Of a stretch of 64,000 nt of DNA, positions 43,282-52,163 are shown in pieces (position 1 is the first letter of the stretch; every line of letters begins with the position of its first letter). Below the pieces are notes generated by a model. It had not been told where the DNA came from. It ran no database searches and worked only from the letters and a program-made list of their open reading frames with translations. This DNA is from Bacillota bacterium. GTDB taxonomy: Bacteria; Bacillota_A; Clostridia; Christensenellales; Aristaeellaceae. A program made the translations under genes and the position numbers. Location of the stretch: positions 43,317-107,316 of the forward strand of contig JAEZSP010000051.1 in assembly GCA_023421735.1 (NCBI GenBank). The letters run 5' to 3'.

Positions 43282-45258
43282 ATGATGAAGAAACTTTCGC
43301 TCCTGATCGTTCTGGCCATGCTTCTCACGCTGACTGCGCAGGTATCAGCGGAGAGCGCCCAGTATGGTGAGGCCCCAATGCTCGCCGAAATGGTCGCTGC
43401 AGGAACGATTCCCGCGGTTGCCGATCGTCTGCCTGACGTTCCGAAAATCAGCGACGAGATTCTGGACGAGTACCTTACGCCTGAGATTGGGAATTACGGC
43501 GGAACGCTCCGCCTGATTACCCCCGATGTGAACTGGGATCCCGATTCCTTCATCGGTCAGAACGAGGCATTTTTAACCATGCGTTCGACCACCTCCGGCG
43601 AAATCACCCCCAACATCGTTGAGTCGTATGAGGCAAACGAGGACAACACCGTGTTCACCTTCAAGCTCCGCAAGGGCATGAAGTGGTCGGACGGCATGCC
43701 CGTGACGGTCGAGGACGTTGCCTTTACGGTCAACAACGTCATCTTCAACGAAGAATTGACGCCCGTCATCCCCGCGTGGCTGCGCGACGGCGGCTCACCC
43801 GACGGCGATCCTTTCGTTTTTGATGTGATCGACGACTACACCTTCACCTTCACCTTCAAAAAGAGCTACGGCGGCCTGGGTGTCGAACTCTCCGTGGGCG
43901 GCTGGAAGGGCTACACCGAGCTTCTCAAGCCCGCACACTATCTCAAGAAGTATCACATTGCCTATGCAGAGGAAGAGCACGGCTCTCTCGAGGCGTACTA
44001 CGAGTTCATCAAGCCCTTTGCGGAGATCGTCGGCTACGATGATCCCACCGCGGAGAACGTATGGATGTTTGTGTATAACGCCCTTGATATGACCAACTGG
44101 GAGCTGACCGATCCCAACGACGCGCTCGCAACCATCAAGTTCCCGGGTCTTGTCGATGCCAACTTCCCCGTTCTGTACGGCTGGATGATGGAGTCTTCCG
44201 CCGACAACGTGACCACATGGGTGCGCAATCCCTACTACTTTAAGGTCGACGCGGCGGGCAATCAGCTCCCCTACATCGATCGCATCAGCTCCACCTACGT
44301 CGAGTCCATTGAGATTCAGCAGCTCGAGTACGTCGCCGGCAAGGCGGACTTCGCCCGCGAGAATGCGACGCTCGATAACATCTCCCTCTACCGCGAGGCG
44401 AAGGATGCGAACATCACGGCGTATGTCACGCCCATGCACGTCATTCCGACAGACATCCTCATCAACATGACCTACGGTCTCAATTCCGACGGCACCGTGA
44501 AGGACGATCCCGACTCGCAGGCGTGGCAGGAAGTCGTCAACGACATCCGCTTCCGCCAGGCGCTGATGTATGCGGTTGACGCCGAGGAAATCCTCGACTC
44601 CGTATACTCCAACCTCGGCAAGATCAATCCTTCGTACCAGTGCATCGGCGATACCGAAAAGGCCAATGCGCTCCTCGACGAGATGGGCATGATGGATATC
44701 GACAATGACGGCTATCGTGAAACGCCCTCGGGCCAGAAGTTCCAGTGGCAGATTTGGAATGCCAACGAAGCTTCCGATATCATCCCGGTCGTGGAGCTGG
44801 ACGTCAACTTCTGGGGCGACTGTGGCCTGCATGTCATCGGCTATACCACTGACGGCACGCTCCTGTCCACTTCTCAGTCCGCCAACGAAGTTCCGATGCG
44901 CGTGATGTGGACAACGACCACCGCATTGTGGTATTATGACAGATATTGGTCCTTCAACAGCTGGGCGCCCCTTTGGAACGCGTGGAACAACGGCGGCGAA
45001 GGCGGCCTCGAGCCCCCGCAGAACGTCAAGGATTTCCTCGCGCTGGGCAGCAGTCTGTTCACCGTTGATCCCGCCACCGCAGTTGGTGAGGTCGTTCCCG
45101 CCATGGACGCCTGGATGAGCTCGAACCTCTACATCATTCAGCCGCTCATCGACGTCGAGCAGTGCCTCGTCATCAACTCCGACATCGGGAATGTCCCGAC
45201 CGGCGGCTGCGGCATCAGCTGGAACTTCGAGTTCGAACAGATGTACTACATGGATTAA
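43282..45258 (+). CDS. Extracellular solute-binding protein family 5, paralogue C
   Basis: 658 aa, homologous throughout to paralogues A and B (GGTLRLITPDVNWDPDSFIG, KGMKWSDGMPVTVEDV, VRNPYYFKVDAAGNQLPYID, GNVPTGGCGISWNFEFEQMY). Signal peptide MMKKLSLLIVLAMLLTLTAQVSA with no cysteine, so secreted or tethered by other means. RBS AGGAGGG. Lies between an AraC regulator and a URO-D-like gene; no permease or ATPase gene beside it. Confidence 0.9.
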   Translation: MMKKLSLLIVLAMLLTLTAQVSAESAQYGEAPMLAEMVAAGTIPAVADRLPDVPKISDEILDEYLTPEIGNYGGTLRLITPDVNWDPDSFIGQNEAFLTMRSTTSGEITPNIVESYEANEDNTVFTFKLRKGMKWSDGMPVTVEDVAFTVNNVIFNEELTPVIPAWLRDGGSPDGDPFVFDVIDDYTFTFTFKKSYGGLGVELSVGGWKGYTELLKPAHYLKKYHIAYAEEEHGSLEAYYEFIKPFAEIVGYDDPTAENVWMFVYNALDMTNWELTDPNDALATIKFPGLVDANFPVLYGWMMESSADNVTTWVRNPYYFKVDAAGNQLPYIDRISSTYVESIEIQQLEYVAGKADFARENATLDNISLYREAKDANITAYVTPMHVIPTDILINMTYGLNSDGTVKDDPDSQAWQEVVNDIRFRQALMYAVDAEEILDSVYSNLGKINPSYQCIGDTEKANALLDEMGMMDIDNDGYRETPSGQKFQWQIWNANEASDIIPVVELDVNFWGDCGLHVIGYTTDGTLLSTSQSANEVPMRVMWTTTTALWYYDRYWSFNSWAPLWNAWNNGGEGGLEPPQNVKDFLALGSSLFTVDPATAVGEVVPAMDAWMSSNLYIIQPLIDVEQCLVINSDIGNVPTGGCGISWNFEFEQMYYMD

Positions 45259-45286
45259 ACCAACAAAGGCCAACATACTCTGTTAT

Positions 45287-45321
45287 CCCCCGGGCGGGTT
45301 CGCCTGCCCGGGGGAGTTTTA
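45287..45321 (+). terminator. Terminator after solute-binding protein C
   Basis: CCCCCGGGCGGG pairs with CCTGCCCGGGGG around TTCG, followed by AGTTTTATT. The following gene starts 19 bp later, so it may be a partial (attenuating) terminator that lowers expression of the URO-D-like gene relative to the binding protein. Confidence 0.75.
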
Positions 45322-45339
45322 TTAAAGAAGGTGCCAAAC

Positions 45340-46365
45340 ATGCAAAACGTCGAGAGATTTGTTCGGTTTCTGTCGGGCGAAGAGGCCGACCGCGCGCCGA
45401 TCATCGAGTGGGCCACCTGGTGGGATCAGACCAAAGAAAACTGGTTCCGGGAAGGCCTGCCGCGCATGGACAACGACCAGCTTTCCGCTTACTGGAAGCA
45501 CGATACGCTCAAGCAGTTCTGGCTTCCGACGCTGGACGCCGGTTGCCCAAAGCCCGCGCATCACGGAGCGGGGCTCATCGAGGACGAGGCGGACTATGAA
45601 AAAATCCTGCCCCACATACTCAACGACAGTCTCCTCGAAAAAATTGAGGCGGCGATCGCGGATTTCGCGCGCGCACACGAAGGCGATGATGTCGTCTACT
45701 GGTTTAGTCTTGACGGTTTTTTCTGGTATCCGCGCAAGCTCTTCGGCATCGAAAATCACCTCTATGCGTTTTACGATGAACCGGAGCTCATGACGCGCAT
45801 GAACTCAGATTTATGCGCATACCACAAGAAGTGCCTTGCAATCATCTATCGCTACATCAAACCCGCCTTCATGACATTCGGCGAGGATATGTCCTATAAC
45901 CTCGGGCCGATGCTTTCGAAGGATATGTACGACGCGTTCATGCTGCCCTATTACCGGGAACTCGTCCCGATCATCAAGGCGCAGGGAACCCGCGTGCTCA
46001 TCGACACGGACGGGCAGGTCGAGCCGCTCATTCCCTGGTTCCTCGAAGGCGGCATCGAAGGCATCCTCCCGCTCGAGCGCATGGCGGGCGTCGACGTGAA
46101 CCGCATTCGCAAAAGTTATCCCGATCTCATTATGATCGGCGGCTTTGACAAGATGGTCATGAAAAACGGTGAAGCCGCCATGCGCAGGGAGTTTGAACGT
46201 ATACTGCCCGCCATCCGCTCGGGACGCTATATTCCGAGCGTCGATCACCAGACCCCGCCGGATGTGTCGGTTGAGAATTATGTCATCTTCCGTCGGCTGC
46301 TCGGGGAATACGTGGAAAAGGCCGGACATGCGCAAGAAATGTCGCAGGCATCGGCGGGTGCGTAG
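45340..46365 (+). CDS. Uroporphyrinogen decarboxylase-like (URO-D/MtaA superfamily) protein
   Basis: 341 aa. URO-D barrel features: VERFVRFLSGEEADRAPIIE, AFMTFGEDMSYNLGPMLSKD, GTRVLIDTDGQVEPLIPWFL, GGIEGILPLERMAGVDVNRI, and PSVDHQTPPDVSVENYVIFR. Such proteins in anaerobes are often methyltransferases or decarboxylases acting on other substrates rather than haem enzymes; no haem genes are near. The ATG at 45340 follows AAGAAGG; a GTG 9 bp upstream is less well spaced. Likely co-regulated with solute-binding protein C. Confidence 0.82.
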   Translation: MQNVERFVRFLSGEEADRAPIIEWATWWDQTKENWFREGLPRMDNDQLSAYWKHDTLKQFWLPTLDAGCPKPAHHGAGLIEDEADYEKILPHILNDSLLEKIEAAIADFARAHEGDDVVYWFSLDGFFWYPRKLFGIENHLYAFYDEPELMTRMNSDLCAYHKKCLAIIYRYIKPAFMTFGEDMSYNLGPMLSKDMYDAFMLPYYRELVPIIKAQGTRVLIDTDGQVEPLIPWFLEGGIEGILPLERMAGVDVNRIRKSYPDLIMIGGFDKMVMKNGEAAMRREFERILPAIRSGRYIPSVDHQTPPDVSVENYVIFRRLLGEYVEKAGHAQEMSQASAGA

Positions 46366-46417
46366 TTATCCTCCACGCAATCATGGCTTGCATCAAACAG
46401 GTATCGATGTGTGAACG

Positions 46418-46449
46418 GCCCGGGATGAATCCCGGGCCGCCTTTCTATT
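46418..46449 (+). terminator. Terminator after the URO-D-like gene
   Basis: GGCCCGGGA and TCCCGGGCC flank a TGAA loop; the tail is GCCTTTCTATT. Confidence 0.65.
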
Positions 46450-46480
46450 AGGTTATCGTTGGAGCCTTCATGGCGAGCCG

Positions 46481-46642
46481 TTAAGCCCGAAGCGGAGAAG
46501 GGGTAAAAACGAGCGATTCATCTGCGCCGAATCGGTATGTCGAGCAGCAGGCCTTTCTTGCCAACGTGTCATAATCAATGTGATCGTCCAGATTTTCTTC
46601 AAGGTAGTCAATCGCGCTTTTCAAACATTCATGGAAATCCAT
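46481..46642 (-). pseudogene. Truncated N-terminus of an AraC family regulator
   Basis: The 53-codon frame starts with an ATG after GGAGGGAG. Its first ~38 residues (MDFHECLKSAIDYLEENLDD and IDYDTLARKACCSTYRF) are the first helix-turn-helix of AraC regulators of the type with N-terminal DNA-binding domains. After RF the sequence leaves the family (GADESLVFTPSPLRA) and stops; the remaining ~230 residues are absent. Decayed gene. Confidence 0.65.
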
Positions 46643-46723
46643 ATGCACTCCCTCCCTTCCTCCAAAGAATAACACGGCAAGAATGACTATAGTGTGCATT
46701 CTCTGCCCCATGTTGCCAAAAGA

Positions 46724-47440
46724 TCAGTGCTCTTCGAGGGAGGCGCCACTTTTGTGAGACGTCGCATGGAAGGTCACATATTCATATTGCAGCTGGAATC
46801 CAAGCTTTTCCGCCATTCCGCGCGACGGCGGATTTTGCGCGTCCCAGTGCGGCGTGATGCCTCGTTTCACACAGTCGAGCAGCATCATCGCCGCGCAGGC
46901 CAGGCCCAATCCCTTTCTGCGGTGCGCTTCCTGTGTGGAAACATCTACTTCGACATGCCCACGGAAGGATAGATAGGAAGAGGCGGAGGCCACGATTTCA
47001 TTTTCGAATCGCGCCACCGCTCCGGTGCCGACCCGGGCGAATTCCGCGAAGGAAGCGTAATGCGCACCTTGCGAAAACGGATGCGCAAAGAAGGCAGCCT
47101 CGTCAAATGCATCGATCCGATATGCCGGAGAAACGCCGATGCGATATGTACGGAGGCGCTCCCGATTTGGCACGAAGTCATGCATCTGGTACCGGACGGC
47201 ACTCTGAAATTCGCTTTTTCGCGCGGTGAGCGCGTCCAGCCAATCTTCCGAAAGACAGATGAATGCCCGGTTCTTCCAGCGTTCGGTAAGGGCGCCCAGC
47301 CATTCGTCGCGCAGCGTTCCCGCCAGATAGATAAATCCGGCCTCGTATATGCATCCTCCGTCGTAGGGATACGCCTTTCCAAATGCGCCGTTTTTGCATG
47401 CCCGCAGCAAAAGAGGTTCACCCGCACGTTCGATGTTCAT
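46724..47440 (-). CDS. GNAT acetyltransferase (GNAT_acetyltran type)
   Basis: 238 aa. N-terminal helical half of unknown role and a C-terminal GNAT domain: ARVGTGAVARFENEIVASAS, acetyl-CoA loop AHRRKGLGLACAAMML, and THWD-like QNPPSRGMAEKLGFQLQYEY. This form is the ~240-aa PF12746-type acetyltransferase found in many Bacillota. Substrate unknown. It lies 16 bp downstream of the large glycosidase-like gene, in the same direction. Confidence 0.82.
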   Translation of the reverse strand: MNIERAGEPLLLRACKNGAFGKAYPYDGGCIYEAGFIYLAGTLRDEWLGALTERWKNRAFICLSEDWLDALTARKSEFQSAVRYQMHDFVPNRERLRTYRIGVSPAYRIDAFDEAAFFAHPFSQGAHYASFAEFARVGTGAVARFENEIVASASSYLSFRGHVEVDVSTQEAHRRKGLGLACAAMMLLDCVKRGITPHWDAQNPPSRGMAEKLGFQLQYEYVTFHATSHKSGASLEEH

Positions 47441-47456
47441 TGATGTCCTTTCGCGC

Positions 47457-49853
47457 TCAGTCCGCTTCCCCCTGATAGCTGGCGAAAGCGGGTCTTTTCA
47501 GGCGGTTCGCCTCTGCCCGCGTCAGCCGCTCGTCCGAGAGGAGAACGGACCCGGTTGCGTGCCGCAGCCGAATCGCCGGGCCAAGGGCGGTCTCGATTTC
47601 TTCCACGTCGATCTGTTCCCCGGCCATGTAAGGATACTTGCAGTTATACAGCACGTTCGCCTTCGCGCCCAGCGTTGGGAGGAGCGTCACCTCCGCATCC
47701 TTCAGCCCCGTCAGCTCGATGCGCCGCGCGGTATGAATGTCCACCGAGATCAGCTCGTGGCAGGAGACGACGGATTTCTCCGTCTGCCGGATGAACGCGC
47801 GGCACTCCTTGTGAAACGCGCGCGGCAGATGATAAACGCTCGCACCATTTTCAGGAATCGTCTCACAGCCCATTAGAAGCGGCGCGCCCAGCGGCGTTTC
47901 GAGTCGGATGCCCACCGTCGTATCCGGCACATATCCATTATACCACAGCGCGTTGTCGTGCCGCGAGATCGTGATGACCGGATTCTTTGCGGCGGCGAAG
48001 GGTTTTTCGTAGGAAATGACCCAGTTAAACCGCGCAAGGAGCGCGCGCATCAGAATTTCAACCGGGTACCACGCATCCGCCGGGTGCTCCCGGTGCATGT
48101 GCAGTCCATCGTTGCGCCCGCGCAGCCAGAGAAGGTTCCCGCCCTGCGCTGAGACACAGAGCGCGCGCCTGTTTCCGGCCTCGTCCGAAACGGTTGCGAG
48201 CACCTTGCTCCTCCCGGTCGCGACCGCCTCCATGCCGCCGTCCGAGAGAAGCGCGTCCACAAAGATGTGCTTCGGATAGAGGCAGGTGTCCGGTTCGAGC
48301 ACTTCGCCCTCGATTTTCAGTTCGCCTGCAATCGGTTCTGCAACCGACAGTCCCAACGCGGCGCGCAGTTCCGGCTCGGCGTCGCGCACCGACCCGTATA
48401 AAATCAGCTTACCACCGCCTTCGACGTGCCGAAGGAGCGTTTCGCACCCGGCCATCGGAACGGGCGCGACCAAAATCGCCCCCGGGCATGCCTCAACATC
48501 CCCCATATCGACCACGCCGGCGAGCGGAAGTCCCGCGTTGAGTGCGCCGACCATGAACCGATCCTCAAAGTACGATTTTGCGAGGTTATGTCCGGCGCAG
48601 TAGGCGTCAAACGGGTAGGCCCAAACCAGGGGCGGAGCGGCATCCGGTGCGGATTCATACGCGGCGAGCAGGTGCGCCGTCGGTTCGAGCACGCACCTTT
48701 GCGGCATGCGTCCGAGGGTATCGTCGATCGTCAGGAGGGAGAGATTATCCGGCGTTCCGATTGCTCCGTCTTTGCCGATTCGGCAGAGGGAGAGCGGCAG
48801 GTAGATGTCGTGCGGCGCACCCTCGTATCGATCCATCCACGGGGAATTCATCCACCACGGGTCGTGGATGTAGAACCGGAATAGGAAGCCTTCGCCCCTT
48901 GGGAGCCGCGCGATGCGCGAGAGATAGCCGGCGATCTCGAGTCCGAAATTGCCGTCCAGCGCTGCCCACGGTGAGTTGGGCGGCGGCAGAAGATCGTAAT
49001 TTCCGTCGTAGACGCCTGCGAGATCTACGCCGTCGGTCGCCATATCGAGTCCGACGGTCAGATTTGTTCCGCGCGTCTCGACGCGGCAACCGCATTCTTT
49101 CCGGAACAGCCGCCAAAAGGCGACGACGTTTTCGCGCCCCGCGTCGAGGTTCTCGGGGTGAAATTCCTTTCCGTCAAATGTCACACCCGTTGGCCGCCAC
49201 GGCTCGCTTCCGAAGCCGAATCCGTTTGAGAGCCAGAGATAGTCAAAGCCCAAATCCGCTAAAAATGCCGTGCACTGCCGGCCGAAGAATGTCGCGACCG
49301 GCATGCCTTCCGGGATGCCGTTTGGAAACGCGGCATAGGCGTTCGGGTCGGCGTGAAAATGATGATAACAGCACACCAGTGCCTTTGTGCCGAACGCATC
49401 GCCCGCCAGGATCTCGGGATGCAATTTGTACTTAAAGGGCGACTCGGCAAATTCCGGGCCGGGATCGAACGGAATGCCCACCCGATCGGCGCCCGCACGC
49501 TTGAAGGCAGCCACAATTTCCCGCAGGTCGTGATACGTGAGATCCAGCGGTTGTTCGTCATACAGGTAATGCGCGGCGTGCAGGCCGCGGCCTTCGGGGT
49601 CGGTGATGGGATCGGCATCGCGTGAAATGCTCGCCGCGCCCGCGTACATCGCCCATTCGAGCCGATCATCGAGATTCCCCGTGTATGCCAATATTTCCGA
49701 CCCGTCGGACACCCATAGGAGGACAGACGCCTGTTCCGCGTTGCGCAAAAGCGGTTCCCAGTCCCGAAAAACCTGCGCACAGACCGCGTCGAAATCTCGA
49801 TTCCGGAAGGGCTTGAGGCTCATTTCGAGCGTGATATTTTTGCGTTTCTTCAT
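47457..49853 (-). CDS. Large glycosidase-like protein of unknown family
   Basis: 798 aa, no signal peptide. The N-terminal half looks like a TIM barrel of a glycoside hydrolase (ITLEMSLKPFRNRDFDAVCA; DRVGIPFDPGPEFAESPF; LGFDYLWLSNGFGFGSEPW; RVETRGTNLTVGLDMATDGV). The middle (~430-540) resembles the glutamine-amidotransferase-like trimerisation domain of GH42-type enzymes (VGALNAGLPLAGVVDMGDVE; GAILVAPVPMAGCETLLRHV; GGGKLILYGSVRDAEPEL). The last ~150 residues are beta-rich. Phosphorylase or galactosidase-like function is conceivable, but I cannot assign a family. Confidence 0.6.
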   Translation of the reverse strand: MKKRKNITLEMSLKPFRNRDFDAVCAQVFRDWEPLLRNAEQASVLLWVSDGSEILAYTGNLDDRLEWAMYAGAASISRDADPITDPEGRGLHAAHYLYDEQPLDLTYHDLREIVAAFKRAGADRVGIPFDPGPEFAESPFKYKLHPEILAGDAFGTKALVCCYHHFHADPNAYAAFPNGIPEGMPVATFFGRQCTAFLADLGFDYLWLSNGFGFGSEPWRPTGVTFDGKEFHPENLDAGRENVVAFWRLFRKECGCRVETRGTNLTVGLDMATDGVDLAGVYDGNYDLLPPPNSPWAALDGNFGLEIAGYLSRIARLPRGEGFLFRFYIHDPWWMNSPWMDRYEGAPHDIYLPLSLCRIGKDGAIGTPDNLSLLTIDDTLGRMPQRCVLEPTAHLLAAYESAPDAAPPLVWAYPFDAYCAGHNLAKSYFEDRFMVGALNAGLPLAGVVDMGDVEACPGAILVAPVPMAGCETLLRHVEGGGKLILYGSVRDAEPELRAALGLSVAEPIAGELKIEGEVLEPDTCLYPKHIFVDALLSDGGMEAVATGRSKVLATVSDEAGNRRALCVSAQGGNLLWLRGRNDGLHMHREHPADAWYPVEILMRALLARFNWVISYEKPFAAAKNPVITISRHDNALWYNGYVPDTTVGIRLETPLGAPLLMGCETIPENGASVYHLPRAFHKECRAFIRQTEKSVVSCHELISVDIHTARRIELTGLKDAEVTLLPTLGAKANVLYNCKYPYMAGEQIDVEEIETALGPAIRLRHATGSVLLSDERLTRAEANRLKRPAFASYQGEAD

Positions 49854-50120
49854 TCATTTCTCTCTTTCCCAGTGCCGCAGCACCGCTCTTTTTGCCATTA
49901 TAGAGGATTTCGCGTTTGATCCAAAGCAATGAAATGAGCGGGATTGCTCGATTGATTCGCACAAAATGAGCGGAACAGCACATGTTAACTTTCCTCTTCA
50001 CTCTGATATGGATACCAAGTAGTAAATGTAATAAAATGAGGTTGGAACCGGAAGCTGCAATTTGAATACTTCCTTTGAATATAATACTATGGTATAATAC
50101 GCGTGATTGGGGGAGGTTTG

Positions 50121-51338
50121 ATGGGAAAGATTGAGGGCATCCTGATACAAAATTATGGGTCGTTGAAGTCTGTGAAACTGGGGAAACTTTTAAGCGACCA
50201 GTCTGGCAATGTGTTAGGCAACATGGTTACTATTATCGGGCCGAGCGGAACCGGTAAAAGCACCGTGGCTGACGCATTCGGATTTATTGCGGACTGTCTC
50301 AGAGATGGCGTTGAGGAAGCTTGCGATGCCAATAATCGCGGTGGCTTTGAGCAGCTTATTGCCCAAAACTCTTCCGATCCCATGCACTTTGAGATATACT
50401 ATCGTGAAACAAGCAACACGCGACCGATCACATATGAATTAACCATTCGCAAGGACAAAAACAATCGTCCGTACGTATCGGAAGAAAGGCTCAGACAACG
50501 TGTTAAAAAGAGCGGGAGACCACTTTCGTTCCTATACCTTCAAAACGGCATTGGCTATGCATTTGAAGGGGCGGAAGGGGGACAGTTTGATGATGGTGCC
50601 ATCAACGGAGAAAAAAAGGATGTCGCCATTACTGACAATCGAAAACTTGCCATAGCGACGTTGGGGGCGTTAAAGGAATATTCGCGTATCCAGCGTTTCC
50701 TCGAATTCTTGAAGAGTTGGTATCTCTGCTATTTTGCACCCGATTCCGCCCGGCATGTGCAGCAGGCCGCCCCCACTCCATATCTGAACAAGACGGGAAG
50801 CAACATTAACAACGTTGCGCAGTACATGTTTCGCGAAAACAAGGCAGAGTTTCGACGCATACTTGACGACATAAGAAGTAAACTTCCTGGAATCGAAAAC
50901 ATTGAACCCGATAAAATGCCGAATGGACAAATGGTTTTACGTTTTTGGGAAAAAGGTTTTCGAGATCCGTTTTATTCACCGCGTATGTCAGACGGTACCC
51001 TGAAGCTCTTCGCATATTATCTGCTCTTGCATGAGCGAACGCCACGCCAGCTTGTGTTTATTGAGGAACCGGAAAATGGGCTCTACCATCAGTATTTGGG
51101 CGATTTGGCGATGCAAATGCGCAAAGAGGTTGGTACGGGTTATTCAAAGCAAATATTTGTCACAACGCATAGCCCTTTTTTTGTCAATGCGTTATCTCCA
51201 CAGGACGTGTGGGTCTTAAATAAAGAATCCGACGGTTTTTCTACAATCAAGCGCGCTTCCGAATATCCACATGTGCGCGAACTGTCCGAGCAGGATATAC
51301 CGTTGGGAGATTTATGGTACAGTAGATATTTCGGTTAG
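50121..51338 (+). CDS. AAA/ABC-type ATPase of an OLD/RloA-like two-gene system
   Basis: 405 aa. Walker A GPSGTGKST at residues ~40-48, ABC-like signature region RMSDGTLKLFAYYLLLHE, Walker B VFIEEPENGLYH at ~312-323, and a switch segment FVTTHSPFFVNAL near 345. This is the AAA_15/AAA_21 (RecF/OLD-like) group, whose members pair with TOPRIM-type nucleases in phage defence (Gabija, PARIS, OLD, RloA/AbiL). It is followed after 10 bp by a TOPRIM-like gene. Codon use is clearly more AT-rich than neighbours (AAA, AAT, TTT frequent), suggesting acquisition. The ATG at 50121 follows GGGGGAGG; a GTG at 50103 is an alternative. Confidence 0.85.
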   Translation: MGKIEGILIQNYGSLKSVKLGKLLSDQSGNVLGNMVTIIGPSGTGKSTVADAFGFIADCLRDGVEEACDANNRGGFEQLIAQNSSDPMHFEIYYRETSNTRPITYELTIRKDKNNRPYVSEERLRQRVKKSGRPLSFLYLQNGIGYAFEGAEGGQFDDGAINGEKKDVAITDNRKLAIATLGALKEYSRIQRFLEFLKSWYLCYFAPDSARHVQQAAPTPYLNKTGSNINNVAQYMFRENKAEFRRILDDIRSKLPGIENIEPDKMPNGQMVLRFWEKGFRDPFYSPRMSDGTLKLFAYYLLLHERTPRQLVFIEEPENGLYHQYLGDLAMQMRKEVGTGYSKQIFVTTHSPFFVNALSPQDVWVLNKESDGFSTIKRASEYPHVRELSEQDIPLGDLWYSRYFG

Positions 51339-51348
51339 GGGAGACGCG

Positions 51349-52020
51349 ATGTATTTTTATTTCTTGATCGAAGACCAGTCTGGTGAAGTGCTTATCCGGC
51401 ACATAATGGAAAAGTATAAGCGTGAGTTCCCGGAATTGATTTACGAGACGAAGTCATTCCGAGGAATCGGCGGAATTCCCAAGAATGTAATGGCGAACAA
51501 AGTTAAGACAAACAAGCTGTTGACTGATCTTCCTCAATATTTGCGTGGATTTGACAAGTCGCTTCAACTGGTACCGGACGCCTGCTTATTTATTGTTTTG
51601 GATAACGATGCAAATGATACGACACAATTCCGCACTGCCTTGGAAGAGATTGCCTGTGAATCTTTGTTGACACTAGATTATGTATTTTGCATTGCCGTTG
51701 AGGAAATCGAGGCATGGCTACTTGGCGATAAAACCGCGCTTGACGCCGCATATCCTGACCGACATGGCAGAATAATCAGTGTGCTATCGCAATATAGACA
51801 GGACAGCATATGTGGAACATGGGAAAAACTTGCGGATATTGTTATAAAGGGTGGATATGACAAATACAGAAAAACAAATCCATCCTTTGTGCAAACGGGC
51901 AAACACAAGAAGGAATGGGCTGAGCAAATTGGCGCACAGATGGATATACGAAGAAATGCGTCGCCGAGTTTTAATAATATGATTAGTGCGCTTGATATGC
52001 GCGTGATGAGAGCACGATAA
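51349..52020 (+). CDS. TOPRIM-like (DUF4276/RloB type) partner of the ATPase
   Basis: 223 aa. N-terminal strand and Glu (YFLIEDQSGEVLIRHIM, Glu8 and Glu13), the acidic pair FIVLDNDANDTT (Asp85, Asp87), and the diagnostic AVEEIEAWLLGDKTAL. This set matches the DUF4276/RloB class of TOPRIM-like proteins that are encoded beside AAA ATPases. Likely metal-dependent nuclease or other toxic effector controlled by the ATPase. Starts at ATG 51349 after AGGGGAGA. Same AT-rich composition as the ATPase gene. Confidence 0.75.
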   Translation: MYFYFLIEDQSGEVLIRHIMEKYKREFPELIYETKSFRGIGGIPKNVMANKVKTNKLLTDLPQYLRGFDKSLQLVPDACLFIVLDNDANDTTQFRTALEEIACESLLTLDYVFCIAVEEIEAWLLGDKTALDAAYPDRHGRIISVLSQYRQDSICGTWEKLADIVIKGGYDKYRKTNPSFVQTGKHKKEWAEQIGAQMDIRRNASPSFNNMISALDMRVMRAR

Positions 52021-52163
52021 ATGAATTCCAGGCGAACAAATCCTCGAATAAGTTGTTTGGGGGTTTGTTCATTTTGCCCATCGAATAGCGATCCGTCGCG
52101 GCTATAGACCCCGCGCGCGATTTGTGATAAAATAGGTTATCATGTTTATCGGAGGGATCGCTC

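Noticed and set aside
43795..45276. 493-aa minus-strand frame opposite solute-binding protein C
   Set aside because: Antisense shadow of the third binding-protein gene, with the same composition as the one opposite paralogue B.
45340..46365. Haem biosynthesis hemE
   Set aside because: The protein has the URO-D fold but no haem genes are near and the context is sugar/peptide uptake; it fits the broad MtaA/URO-D superfamily of anaerobes better.
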